DNA of 64,000 nt from Thalassobacillus cyri (GCF_900107755.1 NZ_FNQR01000003.1:294283-358282), one strand, 5' to 3'; shown: positions 15,303 through 24,393, counted from the first letter of the stretch. Notes: generated by a model from the sequence alone, not told the origin. Numbers and translations: made by a program.

Positions 15303-17057
15303 ATGTCTGAAAAAAGATCGATGGATGAATTGATTCAACGATTGAACGAAGAAACGTTACAGAAGGATGTCGACAGAAGAGGATTTCTACAGGGAGCCGG
15401 TAAAATTGCCGGAATTTCTCTAGGGATGGTAGTAGCTCAATCGATGGGCGGAATAAGTGTCGAAGCGGAGGAAGAAAGCTTTAGTGATTACCCATTTACA
15501 CTTGGTGTCGCTTCTGGAGACCCTCTTTCTGACAGTGTTGTTTTGTGGACAAGATTAGCTACTGACCCACTAAATGGTGGCGGGATGCCAAACAGGAATA
15601 TCCCTGTTAAATGGGAATTGGCCAAAGATGCTCACTTCCGTCAACTTGTCCAACGAGGTACGGAAATTGCGAGTCCAGAGCTGGCCCACTCCATTCATGC
15701 AGAAGTAGAGAACCTGCAGGCGGACACCGTGTACTTCTACCGGTTCAAGGTTGGAAATGATTTCAGTCCAGTCGGGAAAACAAAGACACTTCCAGCCAGT
15801 GGAGCACCGACTGCAAGTCTTACGTTTGCGTTTGCTTCCTGCCAACAATATGAACATGGCTATTATACTGCCTACAAGCATATGGCCAAGGAAGACCTTG
15901 ATCTTGTTTTCCACCTTGGAGACTACATTTATGAATATGGCCCGAATGAATACGTGGCAAAGACAGGAAATGTCCGCACCCATAAAGGACCAGAAATTAA
16001 AACCTTAGACGATTACCGTAATCGTCATGCGCAATACCGCTCTGATAAAGACCTGCAGTCCGCTCATGCGGCGTTCCCTTGGGTAGTGACCTGGGATGAC
16101 CATGAAGTAGAGAACAACTACGCTGATACTATTCCGGAAAAAGGGCAATCGGTCGAGGAATTCGTCCAACGTCGCATCGCCGCCTACCAGGCTTACTATG
16201 AACACATGCCGCTCCGCAAATCATCGATGCCCCATGGCCCTGACATGCAATTGTATCGTAACTTTTCTTACGGAGATTTAGCTGACTTTTATGTATTGGA
16301 TACGCGCCAGTATCGTTCCGACCAGGCTAATGGTGATAAAAGCTCACCGCAAACAGAAGAATCATTGGACCCTTCTCGCACCCTGCTCGGGGACAAGCAG
16401 GAACAATGGCTGCTGGACAACATGAACCAGTCAAACACACATTGGAATGTCCTGGCACAGCAAATATTCTTTGCGAAAAGGAACTATGGCCCAAGTCCGG
16501 AAGAGCCGCGCTACAGCATGGATGGCTGGGATGGGTACATCCCTGCCCGTAAGCGGATCATCGACTTTGCCAACATAGAAAACATGGATAACTTGATTGT
16601 TCTGACAGGTGACGTGCATGCCAATTGGGCGTCCAACTTACTGGCCGACTTTGATGACTTGAAATCCCGTATTTTAGGTGCTGAATTTGTCGGTACTTCG
16701 ATTACTTCTGGTGGGAACGGAGCAGACAAACGCGCAGACACCGATCGGATCCTAGACCAAAATAAACACATTAAATTTTTCAATGATTACCGCGGTTATG
16801 TCCGCTGTGAAGTCACTCCGACCCAGTGGAGAACAGATTATCGCGTACTTCCATTCGTATCTGTTTCCGGAGCAGATATTTCTACTCGAGCCTCTTTTGT
16901 CTATGAAAAAGATCAAGCTGGTCTCAAGGAAGTGTCCGCGACCATCGTGCCACAAGGTAAACAGTCGTCCAATGAAGTGGAGGACGACAGGCATAAAGCC
17001 CATGACCGTGCACACAAAAAACAAACAAATCAGGGAAAACAAAAGCAACCGAACTAA
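15303..17057 (+). CDS. phoD: Alkaline phosphodiesterase/phosphatase PhoD, Tat-exported
   Basis: A 584-residue secreted metallo-enzyme that releases phosphate from phosphodiesters such as teichoic acids. A twin-arginine signal is clear: RRGFLQGAGKIAG from Arg25-Arg26, then a hydrophobic stretch to about residue 50. The mature domain carries the family blocks SGDPLSDSVVLWTRL, FASCQQYEHGYYTAYKHM, HLGDYIYEYG, WDDHEVENNY and LTGDVHANWASN. Identity with B. subtilis PhoD is high and length is the same. ATG 15303 is chosen because AAAGGGGA lies eight bases before it. The C-terminal 30 residues are basic and probably disordered. tatC follows after 11 bases, matching the dependence of PhoD on a dedicated Tat translocase. 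Confidence 0.96.
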   Translation: MSEKRSMDELIQRLNEETLQKDVDRRGFLQGAGKIAGISLGMVVAQSMGGISVEAEEESFSDYPFTLGVASGDPLSDSVVLWTRLATDPLNGGGMPNRNIPVKWELAKDAHFRQLVQRGTEIASPELAHSIHAEVENLQADTVYFYRFKVGNDFSPVGKTKTLPASGAPTASLTFAFASCQQYEHGYYTAYKHMAKEDLDLVFHLGDYIYEYGPNEYVAKTGNVRTHKGPEIKTLDDYRNRHAQYRSDKDLQSAHAAFPWVVTWDDHEVENNYADTIPEKGQSVEEFVQRRIAAYQAYYEHMPLRKSSMPHGPDMQLYRNFSYGDLADFYVLDTRQYRSDQANGDKSSPQTEESLDPSRTLLGDKQEQWLLDNMNQSNTHWNVLAQQIFFAKRNYGPSPEEPRYSMDGWDGYIPARKRIIDFANIENMDNLIVLTGDVHANWASNLLADFDDLKSRILGAEFVGTSITSGGNGADKRADTDRILDQNKHIKFFNDYRGYVRCEVTPTQWRTDYRVLPFVSVSGADISTRASFVYEKDQAGLKEVSATIVPQGKQSSNEVEDDRHKAHDRAHKKQTNQGKQKQPN

Positions 17058-17068
17058 AGGAGTAATCC

Positions 17069-17806
17069 ATGGAAGCCAAAAACCAACAGTTGATCGGTCA
17101 TTTAGAAGAACTCCGAAAAAGGGTTATCATCACGTTCGTTTCCTTCCTCGGATTTCTTATTGGAGGATTTGTATTTGTTAGACCGCTGTACGGATGGTTG
17201 ATTAAAGACCTTGATACACAGCTTGCTGTATTGGGACCTAGTGAGATTCTTTGGGTTTATTTGATGATTGCCGCAGTGATTGCCCTGGCTGGAACAATTC
17301 CTGTAGCGGCTTTTCAAGTATGGCGATTCGTCGCACCAGCATTGAGTCAGGAAGAACGGAAAGTGACGCTAAGATTCATCCCGGCTTTGTTTTTCCTATT
17401 TTTGTTCGGTATCGCATTCGGTTACTTTCTATTGTTTCCTCTGGTCCTGGGATTTTTGATGACCCTATCCGAAGGCCAGTTCGAAATGATGTTTACCGCT
17501 GACAAATATTTTCGGTTCCTGATCAACATGACTGTACCGTTCGGATTGTTGTTCGAGATGCCCTTAGTAGTATTGTTTTTGACGAGACTTGGTATTTTGA
17601 ACCCAATCCGTTTGAAAAGAGCGAGGAAGATCGCCTACTTTGTGATGGTAGTCATTTCAGTCTTGATCACTCCACCAGATTTTCTATCGGATGTCCTGGT
17701 GATTTTACCACTTTTGACCTTATATGAAATCAGCATCAGCTTGTCTAACTTTGTTTATAAAAAACGGTTATCATCCGATGAACCTTCAGACCGTACCGTA
17801 GCTTAA
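17069..17806 (+). CDS. tatC: Sec-independent protein translocase subunit TatC
   Basis: A 245-residue six-helix membrane protein that recognises twin-arginine signal peptides. The N-terminal HLEELRKRVII and the block following the first helix are typical of TatC, as is the periplasmic-loop FxxFxxPGL-like region and the helix NMTVPFGLLFEMPLVV. AAGGAG precedes the ATG. It lies between two genes for Tat substrates (phoD, phoX), so it is probably the phosphate-starvation TatCd-type subunit rather than the housekeeping one. Confidence 0.95.
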   Translation: MEAKNQQLIGHLEELRKRVIITFVSFLGFLIGGFVFVRPLYGWLIKDLDTQLAVLGPSEILWVYLMIAAVIALAGTIPVAAFQVWRFVAPALSQEERKVTLRFIPALFFLFLFGIAFGYFLLFPLVLGFLMTLSEGQFEMMFTADKYFRFLINMTVPFGLLFEMPLVVLFLTRLGILNPIRLKRARKIAYFVMVVISVLITPPDFLSDVLVILPLLTLYEISISLSNFVYKKRLSSDEPSDRTVA

Positions 17807-17865
17807 AAAATGAAAAGATACTTGTGTGTAGATAAGATAACGATCTTCTAAAGGAGGCCATAATC

Positions 17866-19302
17866 ATGCATAGTAAAAGCAATATGAACCGTCGTGATTT
17901 TCTTAAAGTGGGCGGTATGAGTACAGCAGCAGTAGCACTAAGTTCAACAGGTTTTTTTTCATTCCGTGAAAGCAAGGCACTAGCTTCTCCAAGCAAAGTG
18001 AAAGGTACCGGCGGCGGTTATGGTCCTTTAGTAAAAGATCCAGGTGGAATCCTCGATCTTCCTAAAGGATTTCAATACCGAATCATCTCAGAAGAAGGTG
18101 GAACTCTTGAAGATGGTCGTCCAATCCCTGAAAAATTTGATGGCATGGCAGCATTTCCCGGCCAAAATAATTCTACTATCCTGGTACGCAATCATGAATT
18201 AAGCGGAAACACAAAGTATCCTGTAATCGGACGGAACCCTTACCAACGGGAACATACTGGCGGGACGACAGCACTTGTAATAGATGCAAATCGTAAAGTA
18301 CAGAAGGAATATGTGTCATCTTCTGGTACCATTCGTAATTGTGCGGGAGGTGCCACTCCATGGGGCACATGGCTGACTTGCGAGGAAACGTTGGAAGAAG
18401 GCCATGGCTATGTATTTGAAGTAGATCCTGCTGATCCAGAAAATAACCTATCTAAAACACCAATCCGTGACATGGGCGCCTTCTCTCATGAAGCTACCGC
18501 AATTGATCCGGCAACCGGTATTGTTTATTTGACTGAAGACGGTGGACCAAGCTATTTATATCGATTCATCCCAAGTGATCGTAGCCAAAGAGCGGGTGCA
18601 TTGCAAAAAGGCGGAACCTTACAGGCTGCCGCAATCGAGGAGATGAGTTTAGATAATACAAGCGAATTCTATACGGGGCAGCGTTTCGGGATTGTGTGGA
18701 AAAATGTTGATCCGGAGAAACCAACACTGGAAGCAGGCCAAAAGGGGTGTATTCCATTCAGCCGATTGGAAGGAGCATACTTCGAAGGAGGTGTCTTCTG
18801 GTTTGACGACACATCTGCCGGGAATAAAAACCTGGGACGAGTCTATCGTTACATCCCAGCTACCAATACGCTGGAGTTATTCTATGAATCTACCGCCTCC
18901 AACGACTTAGAAATGCCTGACAATATTTGCATTACGCCGTGGGGAGATCTCTGGATCGCTGAAGATGGTGACGGCGTCGACCGGATCATCGGGATGACTC
19001 CCGAGGGAGAAACCTACCTTTTTGCCGAAAACAAGTTGAACGGCTCAGAGCTTGCAGGCCCTACCTTTTCAACTCAGGGTGATACCTTCTTTGTAAATAT
19101 CCAGTCACCTGGCCTTACTTTTGCAATCTGGGGGCCTTTCGCAAAGAAAAATGCGGGACGCAGAAGACAGATGGGACATGCGGCCCCACCTCAACAATAT
19201 GCACCGCAAGTATCGGACAATTTATCTACATTTGCTGAGCTGCAAGGAATGTCCGATCTCGAAGCAGCAGCATTTGAACGTCATGGCATGCCAATTTTAT
19301 AA
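17866..19302 (+). CDS. phoX: PhoX-family alkaline phosphatase (DUF839), Tat-exported
   Basis: A 478-residue protein with a twin-arginine leader MNRRDFLKVGGMSTAAVAL (Arg9-Arg10). The mature part is the PhoX/DUF839 beta-propeller, with the diagnostic NCAGGATPWGTWLTCEE block. PhoX enzymes hydrolyse phosphomonoesters and use a Fe/Ca cofactor, an interesting contrast with an adjoining iron-uptake block. AAAGGAGG lies close upstream of the ATG at 17866. Placement between tatC and tatA makes it a second dedicated cargo. The substrate range is inferred. Confidence 0.88.
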   Translation: MHSKSNMNRRDFLKVGGMSTAAVALSSTGFFSFRESKALASPSKVKGTGGGYGPLVKDPGGILDLPKGFQYRIISEEGGTLEDGRPIPEKFDGMAAFPGQNNSTILVRNHELSGNTKYPVIGRNPYQREHTGGTTALVIDANRKVQKEYVSSSGTIRNCAGGATPWGTWLTCEETLEEGHGYVFEVDPADPENNLSKTPIRDMGAFSHEATAIDPATGIVYLTEDGGPSYLYRFIPSDRSQRAGALQKGGTLQAAAIEEMSLDNTSEFYTGQRFGIVWKNVDPEKPTLEAGQKGCIPFSRLEGAYFEGGVFWFDDTSAGNKNLGRVYRYIPATNTLELFYESTASNDLEMPDNICITPWGDLWIAEDGDGVDRIIGMTPEGETYLFAENKLNGSELAGPTFSTQGDTFFVNIQSPGLTFAIWGPFAKKNAGRRRQMGHAAPPQQYAPQVSDNLSTFAELQGMSDLEAAAFERHGMPIL

Positions 19303-19323
19303 AAATACTCGGAGGTGAAGCGA

Positions 19324-19542
19324 ATGTTGTCTAATATCGGAATACCAGGATTGATTCTCGTACTCGTCATCGCCCTGATAATCTTCGGGCCTTCCAAGCT
19401 CCCTGAAATAGGTCGAGCGTTTGGGAGTACTTTGAAAGAATTCAAGAATGCAACCAACGACCTGGTCAATGGTGATGAAACATCGGAAGAAAAGAATAAA
19501 CTTAAAGCTGTGGAGAAAGAAAAACAAAACACCGGAAGTTAA
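19324..19542 (+). CDS. tatA: Sec-independent translocase subunit TatA
   Basis: A 72-residue protein with one N-terminal membrane helix, the hinge [14 protein letters not shown] and an amphipathic helix ending in a charged tail, the standard TatA layout. ATG 19324 has GGAGG eight bases upstream; a GTG nine bases earlier is too close to it. It completes the phoD-tatC-phoX-tatA unit and is followed by a strong terminator. The gene order differs from phoD-tatAd-tatCd in B. subtilis. Confidence 0.94.
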   Translation: MLSNIGIPGLILVLVIALIIFGPSKLPEIGRAFGSTLKEFKNATNDLVNGDETSEEKNKLKAVEKEKQNTGS

Positions 19543-19547
19543 AACGG

Positions 19548-19585
19548 GAAGCAAGCGGATTTCACTCCGCTTGCTTCTTTGTTTT
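19548..19585 (+). terminator. Terminator of the phoD-tat operon
   Basis: A perfect 12-bp stem (19548-19559 with 19566-19577) with a six-base loop, then TTTGTTTTG. Confidence 0.92.
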
Positions 19586-19675
19586 GTGAAGAAAAAACAT
19601 AGCGCAAAAATATATACTAATCCACCATGGTTTATCGTAAAATGGGAGTTACAAATTATAGGAGGTAATTCTATC

Positions 19676-19735
19676 ATGCAAAAAACACTAACCATTATAA
19701 CGGATATTAAACAGGAGGGACAGCAAGTCGGCTGA
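19676..19735 (+). CDS. Leader peptide of 19 residues upstream of the MFS transporter
   Basis: ATG at 19676 follows GGAGG by ten bases. It encodes MQKTLTIITDIKQEGQQVG and then TGA at 19733-19735. The frame ends 59 bases before the MFS start. A good ribosome binding site on so short a frame, together with complementary segments around it (19711-19790), points to a regulatory leader like those before drug-resistance genes. There is no direct proof that it is translated. Confidence 0.6.
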   Translation: MQKTLTIITDIKQEGQQVG

Positions 19736-19790
19736 TATAACCAAACTGCTTTAACTCCTGTAAGCCATAAGTCTACTATACGCAGGAGGA
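19711..19790 (+). promoter_or_regulatory. Candidate translational attenuator before the MFS gene
   Basis: Three mutually exclusive segments are visible. Segment 1 is ACAGGAG (19711-19717), inside the leader frame. Segment 2 is CTCCTGT (19755-19761). Segment 3 is GCAGGAGG (19782-19789), the MFS ribosome binding site. Segment 2 can pair with 1 (7 bp) or 3 (6 bp), so the leader could control access to the MFS ribosome binding site. The stems are short and the switch is an inference. Confidence 0.45.
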
Positions 19791-19794
19791 AAAA

Positions 19795-21012
19795 ATGAAG
19801 AAAATTACGTTAGCATCTCATAATATTAAAATTTTATTCTTATCAAAAATTTTCGGCAGCATTCGATTTATCGCGCCGGTATTGACCCTATTTTACTTTT
19901 CACGTGGATTAGATGAACCACAAATACTTTTTGTTATGACATTCTTCAGTGTAGGAGTTTTAATAGGAGAGATTCCCACGGGCATATTTGCCGATCGCTT
20001 TGGTGCTAAAGCATCCTTTTTATGCGGGTCATTGCTCGGAATCGGGAGTCACGCTTTATTGCTTGCTGCTTATGAACCATGGATATTCTTTGTCAGCAGT
20101 GCACTTACCGGGTTGGCAGCCACTTTTTTCAGTGGTGCGGATGAAGCGTTAATCTATGAATCATTGACGCTATCCAATGAACAGCACCGCATGGACAAAG
20201 CTATGGGGCAGATTGGTTCCGCTGCTTTTTTAGTATCCATCATCGTAGTGATCATTGGCGCATTTTTAGCAAAGGATTTGACGAATGAGCAATTCCAACG
20301 TTTGATTCTGCTTGGTGTAGTTTTCATGTCGATTGAATTTATATTTCTTTTATTCATTAAAAACCCATCAAAGCAAGGCAACTACACTGATCATGTTCAT
20401 TCACAGGTAAAAGAAGGATTTCTTGCCATTAAGAAAAACCCGCAAGTGCTCTGGATGTTCATGAATGTTTCCCTTGTTTTCATTCCCGCTGCAGCCATCT
20501 TTGAAAAATTCGACCAGAAATTACTGGTGGACGCTGGTCTAGCGGTGTACTTAATCGGTATCGTATATGCAGTCAGTGCGTTCAGCGGGTTTGTCACGTC
20601 CCACGCGATTGGCTGGATGACCGGAAAAATCAGCCGGGTAACACTATTATTCATAACTGGCATGCTTGCAGTTGCTGCCCTGGCCGCAGTAGCTGTTTTC
20701 CATGCTTACTTATGGGTAGTATTAGGTATGTTACTGGTTCTGAAGGTAGTTAACGCCATAAGGTATCCCGTATACTCCCAGCTATCCAACGACATCATCC
20801 CTTCCAACGTAAGGGCGACTACCATATCGCTATTATCGATTCTGGATTCAGGATTCGATATCATCATTTTTCTATCCGTAAGCGGAATGGCTTTATCCGG
20901 ATTTACACCGATGTTCCTGGCTTGCGCAGCTATCGCTTTAATCGGGGTAATGATTCCAGTTTTGCCAAAGAAAGAGAGTATGCAAGCTACTCCACTTAAA
21001 AAACACTCGTAA
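19795..21012 (+). CDS. MFS efflux transporter
   Basis: A 405-residue, twelve-helix major facilitator. The loop 2-3 signature appears as GEIPTGIFADRFGAKA, with an intracellular loop FSGADEALIYE resembling drug or macrolide efflux MFS proteins. It probably exports a small toxic compound; the substrate is unknown. AGGAGG is five bases before the ATG. A leader peptide and possible attenuator precede it, which favours drug-inducible expression. The terminal codons His-Ser-stop are part of the terminator stem at 20999-21029. Confidence 0.82.
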   Translation: MKKITLASHNIKILFLSKIFGSIRFIAPVLTLFYFSRGLDEPQILFVMTFFSVGVLIGEIPTGIFADRFGAKASFLCGSLLGIGSHALLLAAYEPWIFFVSSALTGLAATFFSGADEALIYESLTLSNEQHRMDKAMGQIGSAAFLVSIIVVIIGAFLAKDLTNEQFQRLILLGVVFMSIEFIFLLFIKNPSKQGNYTDHVHSQVKEGFLAIKKNPQVLWMFMNVSLVFIPAAAIFEKFDQKLLVDAGLAVYLIGIVYAVSAFSGFVTSHAIGWMTGKISRVTLLFITGMLAVAALAAVAVFHAYLWVVLGMLLVLKVVNAIRYPVYSQLSNDIIPSNVRATTISLLSILDSGFDIIIFLSVSGMALSGFTPMFLACAAIALIGVMIPVLPKKESMQATPLKKHS

Positions 21013-21029
21013 TCGCTACGAGTGTTTTT
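20999..21029. terminator. Terminator overlapping the end of the MFS gene
   Basis: A perfect 13-bp stem (20999-21011 with 21017-21029) with a five-base loop and A/T tracts on both sides. The MFS stop codon (21010-21012) lies at the stem-loop boundary. Confidence 0.9.
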
Positions 21030-21103
21030 GCTTACTCTTTGCAAAGCTTCTATTTCATTTCCAACCCTATGCCTAACAGAGAAGGATTCTAATAATCTCA
21101 ATC

Positions 21104-21526
21104 CTATTCAGTCAACCGCTTTTGTAAGAAGTATTGATTGAAGCCCTTAGGATGGTCTTCAATCACGCCGAACACTTGAAATCCATTGTTTTGATAAAAA
21201 TCAGGCGCCTGGAAACTGAATGTATCTAAATAAATCAGTCTGCACTCACTTTCAACAGCGAATTCCTCCAGTTTTCTGAGTAACTCCCGGCCATATCCCT
21301 TCCCCCTTAAGCTTTTATCAACCCAGAGAAACTCAATATGCATATGATGCCAGAACATATTGCCAGTGATGCCACCCTTCACGATTCCTTCCTCGTCTTT
21401 CAACAGGAAGCCAATTGTTTCATTGGGCGTTTTGATATGGTCAGGTAACTGCTCCATATTATGTTCGATCACTTTCTTCTTTACCAGGTCATAATCTTCC
21501 TTGCTACATTTCTCTACTATTTTCAT
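21104..21526 (-). CDS. GNAT N-acetyltransferase
   Basis: A 140-residue acetyl-CoA-dependent transferase with motif A (FLWVDKSLRGKGYGRELL, RGKGYG being the pyrophosphate-binding loop) and motif B (TFSFQAPDFYQNNGFQVFG). The acceptor is not predictable. It stands alone on the minus strand. Confidence 0.88.
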   Translation of the reverse strand: MKIVEKCSKEDYDLVKKKVIEHNMEQLPDHIKTPNETIGFLLKDEEGIVKGGITGNMFWHHMHIEFLWVDKSLRGKGYGRELLRKLEEFAVESECRLIYLDTFSFQAPDFYQNNGFQVFGVIEDHPKGFNQYFLQKRLTE

Positions 21527-21603
21527 AAATTCGATTCCCCTTTATGTGTTTGCAGCATACCTTTCCGCTTGAGCAATACGCTGGTTCTTACTTTAACTCA
21601 AAA

Positions 21604-21635
21604 AAAGCAGTGGACTTCATATAAGCCACTGCTTT
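21604..21635 (-). terminator. Terminator of the AraC-type regulator gene
   Basis: AAAGCAGTGG (21604-21613) pairs with CCACTGCTTT (21626-21635), followed on the minus strand by a run of T. Confidence 0.88.
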
Positions 21636-21642
21636 AAGCGTG

Positions 21643-22503
21643 TTATTTTACCGGAATCCAAACCTCGGAATAATAATGAGAATCATAAGGATCCCCTCCT
21701 GTATACACTTCCAGCTCTGAGGTGCCAGCGTGTTCATACCCGCTAGATAGAAACCATTCAGAAAAAATTTTCTTCCATGTGTTTTGGATCGCATCTGGCA
21801 TAGCACCGTGCACTTCGAACACTGCCCATTTAGAAGCCGAGATTTCTTTACTGGAAAGTCCATCAGGTATATCTCCTTCACGGGCGGCTGCTATCCAGTA
21901 GTCTATGCGATTAGATTGGCTGTTGCTTTTATCGACACAGACTCCCAATACACCTTTGACAGCTCCATTATTCACCTTAAACAGTAAATCACCCGTGCCA
22001 TCCTTGTTTACTTCTTCCCACATTTTCGGAATACCTGTAAGATTCTCTTCATTGACTAATGGAAATTGACGTTTGATTCCGACAATTGTAAATCCTTCTT
22101 GTTCCACCCCTTTATATTGCATGGGCTCTGCTCCCTTCAGACTCACCTGGATGACCAGGCGGTTATAAGATTGCAGCTTTCCCGTATACGTCCGCGCTTC
22201 ACTTGGTGATATACCATGCTGCCTGCGGAATGCTTTCGAAAAAGCCTCGGGGGTGTCATAACCATACTTATAGGCAATATCAATGATACGGGCGTTTGTT
22301 TTATTCAATTCCTGAGCTGCTAATGTCATCCGTCTCCTTCTGAGATATTCACCAACCGATATTTCTGTCAACAAGGAAAATACCCGCTGGAAATGAAAGA
22401 CGGAAACATTAGCCTCGTCAGCAATAGCTTCCATAGAAATCTGATCATATAGATGTTCTTCGATATAATCGATAGCCCTCTGCAATGATTCTACCCATGT
22501 CAT
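21643..22503 (-). CDS. AraC-family regulator with GyrI-like effector domain
   Basis: A 286-residue regulator. The N-terminal ~105 residues hold two helix-turn-helix motifs, with the AraC signature IIDIAYKYGYDTPEAFSKAFRRQHGISPSEAR. The C-terminal ~155 residues form a GyrI/SOUL-type ligand-binding domain (FTIVGIKRQFPL...GDPYDSHYYSEVWIPVK). The layout resembles the SoxS/Rob/YdeE type, which senses small hydrophobic drugs. ATG 22503 has AAGGGAG eight bases upstream. Its target is not evident. Confidence 0.88.
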   Translation of the reverse strand: MTWVESLQRAIDYIEEHLYDQISMEAIADEANVSVFHFQRVFSLLTEISVGEYLRRRRMTLAAQELNKTNARIIDIAYKYGYDTPEAFSKAFRRQHGISPSEARTYTGKLQSYNRLVIQVSLKGAEPMQYKGVEQEGFTIVGIKRQFPLVNEENLTGIPKMWEEVNKDGTGDLLFKVNNGAVKGVLGVCVDKSNSQSNRIDYWIAAAREGDIPDGLSSKEISASKWAVFEVHGAMPDAIQNTWKKIFSEWFLSSGYEHAGTSELEVYTGGDPYDSHYYSEVWIPVK

Positions 22504-22599
22504 GTTACTCACTCCCTTAACATGATCGTAGCAAAGCCCTTAATGGAATTCTGGTCAATTTCTGCTTTATTTTGTCAGAGGTATGAGCGGAGATAAGTA

Positions 22600-22956
22600 T
22601 CACCTTTTAAATGGGGTCATATTAGAAGGATTTAATTTCTCGCCTTCTATTACAATAGCCATCAACCCATGGTCAGATCGCGTTTCATGCCATTCGTCTT
22701 GCTCCCAGAAAACAGCTACTCCACTTTTTACATGGTTAAATACTTTGTCAGCTCCATATACTTCCCCTTCACCACTAACGATAAGCAGGATTTGAGGAAC
22801 AACCGCTTGATGGTAACCTATTTTCCCTCCAGCTTCCAAATGCATGGCTCCTATGTCCAGAGGATTTTCTGTTTGTAAGATACGACTCATGATAAAATCT
22901 GATTCAAATTCGGTAATCGTATGCCCTGATTCTTTATCAAACCGGTAAAAGTCCAC
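22600..22956 (-). CDS. Cupin-domain protein
   Basis: A 118-residue single-cupin protein with the first motif around GAMHLEAGGKIGYHQAVVPQILLIVSGEG, split here for length, and the second around VAVFWEQDEWHETRSDHG, which keeps a possible metal-binding His. Small cupins include isomerases, dioxygenases and binding proteins; no specific function is assigned. GTG 22956 is chosen because AGGAGG lies six bases upstream. The upstream kinase gene is 29 bases away. Confidence 0.78.
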   Translation of the reverse strand: MDFYRFDKESGHTITEFESDFIMSRILQTENPLDIGAMHLEAGGKIGYHQAVVPQILLIVSGEGEVYGADKVFNHVKSGVAVFWEQDEWHETRSDHGLMAIVIEGEKLNPSNMTPFKR

Positions 22957-22985
22957 GAGATTCCTCCTACATAATGCCACCCATT

Positions 22986-23585
22986 TCAGCCTTCCACCAC
23001 CATATCGGCATTTTCCATCGGCTGCTCTTTATCGATATAATATTCTTCCGCTTTCCAGTAGCGGTTGATGAACTTCGAGATATTCGCTCTGATTGCCTCT
23101 TTCTCTCGAAGGAACCTTTTTTCCCGTGGACAATCAAGATATACCATATAATCAAAGTAATCTTTCCATTCACTTCTCTGCAGAAATAATCCTTCGATGA
23201 TAATAATACCATCTTCCGGAAGGGTGATCGTGCGTCTTTGACGTGTATCTGAGTTATTATTATAAAAATCCAATGTCACCTGAGATGAATTCCTGATCTC
23301 TTCAAATAATTCTCTACGCAAACCTTTTACATTCCACTGTAAACGATAATATTCATACCATTCTTCCTGACCAGTATCATAACGTTTTCCCCGTTCCACA
23401 ATATGATCATCCATATGGAATGTTCGAAAAAGGATATTCTCTGCTTCAAGCCTTATACCCAGTTCACTGGCAAAAGTGGTTTTACCAGAACGGCTTAAGC
23501 CATCTATTCCTACTACGTATCTTTGATGATCAGTCCCCTTATCTTTAATAACATCTGCCAGTTTATCGACTTCTTCTTTCAACAC
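22986..23585 (-). CDS. Uridine-kinase-like P-loop protein
   Basis: A 199-residue P-loop kinase related to uridine kinase/phosphoribulokinase. It has Walker A GIDGLSRSGKTTFA (near residue 26) and a second acidic segment, GIIIIEGLFLQR. The substrate is probably a nucleoside or small metabolite but cannot be specified. The start is uncertain between GTG 23585 and TTG 23582, both close behind AGGTGA. It sits between the cupin gene and an acetyltransferase gene on the same strand. Confidence 0.78.
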   Translation of the reverse strand: MLKEEVDKLADVIKDKGTDHQRYVVGIDGLSRSGKTTFASELGIRLEAENILFRTFHMDDHIVERGKRYDTGQEEWYEYYRLQWNVKGLRRELFEEIRNSSQVTLDFYNNNSDTRQRRTITLPEDGIIIIEGLFLQRSEWKDYFDYMVYLDCPREKRFLREKEAIRANISKFINRYWKAEEYYIDKEQPMENADMVVEG

Positions 23586-23609
23586 CGCTCACCTGCTTCG
23601 GTACCTTTT

Positions 23610-24116
23610 TTAATCCTTCGCGTAGACGTAAACTTCCTGGCCGGCCAGCACCATTCTCTTTTCCAGATGCATGCCGATTTTCTGAGCTACATGCCTTGAA
23701 GCCATGTTGGCGGGCTGGATGATGGCGATGAATCGTTTAATACCAAGCTGGTAATGACCATAATCAAGGAAAGCCTTGGCCGCCTCCGTCGCATAGCCTT
23801 GCCCCCAATAATCACGGGCTATCCAATAGCCGATTTCAATTTCTTCTGCGCCATCTAATTCCCGGGGCACCAGACCGGCATGACCCACAGGAACATTATC
23901 TTCTTTCCTCACGAGAACCTTAAAACCCATATCCTCGCCATGCTCATATGTACGATAGATCCATTGTAAAAAATCTTTCGCCTCATCCTTATTTTTCGGT
24001 GTTCCCTCACCAATATAACGAACCATCTGAGGATCTGACAGCATACCTGCAAGGAAATCCATATCTTCATCTTCATAGGAACGGACATCTAATCTTCTTT
24101 CTGTATAAATTTGCAT
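23610..24116 (-). CDS. RimJ/RimL-type GNAT acetyltransferase
   Basis: A 168-residue acetyltransferase with the acetyl-CoA site IGYWIARDYWGQGYATEA and the RimJ/RimL-type C-terminal segment ANMASRHVAQKIGMHLEKRM. It probably acetylates a protein N-terminus, an amino group on a drug or a metabolite. Gap to the kinase gene is 24 bases. Confidence 0.88.
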   Translation of the reverse strand: MQIYTERRLDVRSYEDEDMDFLAGMLSDPQMVRYIGEGTPKNKDEAKDFLQWIYRTYEHGEDMGFKVLVRKEDNVPVGHAGLVPRELDGAEEIEIGYWIARDYWGQGYATEAAKAFLDYGHYQLGIKRFIAIIQPANMASRHVAQKIGMHLEKRMVLAGQEVYVYAKD

Positions 24117-24205
24117 TTTCTATACACCTCTGTTCTCATTTTTCTGGTTGTGGTCATTCTGCTTTAACACGAAATGCTTCCGCTTTTTGGAAAAAATTCA
24201 ATTTC

Positions 24206-24373
24206 TTAATTATCTAAATCATCATCCAAAAAAGAAGCTCTCGGACTTTGTTTTACCTCGTCCTTCTCTTCTATCGATTGACCGATTTTTGAGCTGTTGA
24301 TACCATCTCTAACAGCTATTTTTACTACCAAATAAAAAATAACAATAGAAAATATGTATAATAAAACTCCCAT
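24206..24373 (-). CDS. Small single-pass membrane protein, 55 residues
   Basis: An N-terminal membrane helix (GVLLYIFSIVIFYLVVKIAV) precedes RDGINSSKIG and an acidic tail ending DDDLDN. ATG 24373 has GGAGG eight bases upstream; earlier in-frame starts lack one. DGI(N/S)SS after a helix recurs in tiny Bacillaceae membrane proteins of unknown function. It may be co-transcribed with the two genes upstream. Confidence 0.65.
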   Translation of the reverse strand: MGVLLYIFSIVIFYLVVKIAVRDGINSSKIGQSIEEKDEVKQSPRASFLDDDLDN

Positions 24374-24393
24374 AAAAAATTCCTCCAGCATTA

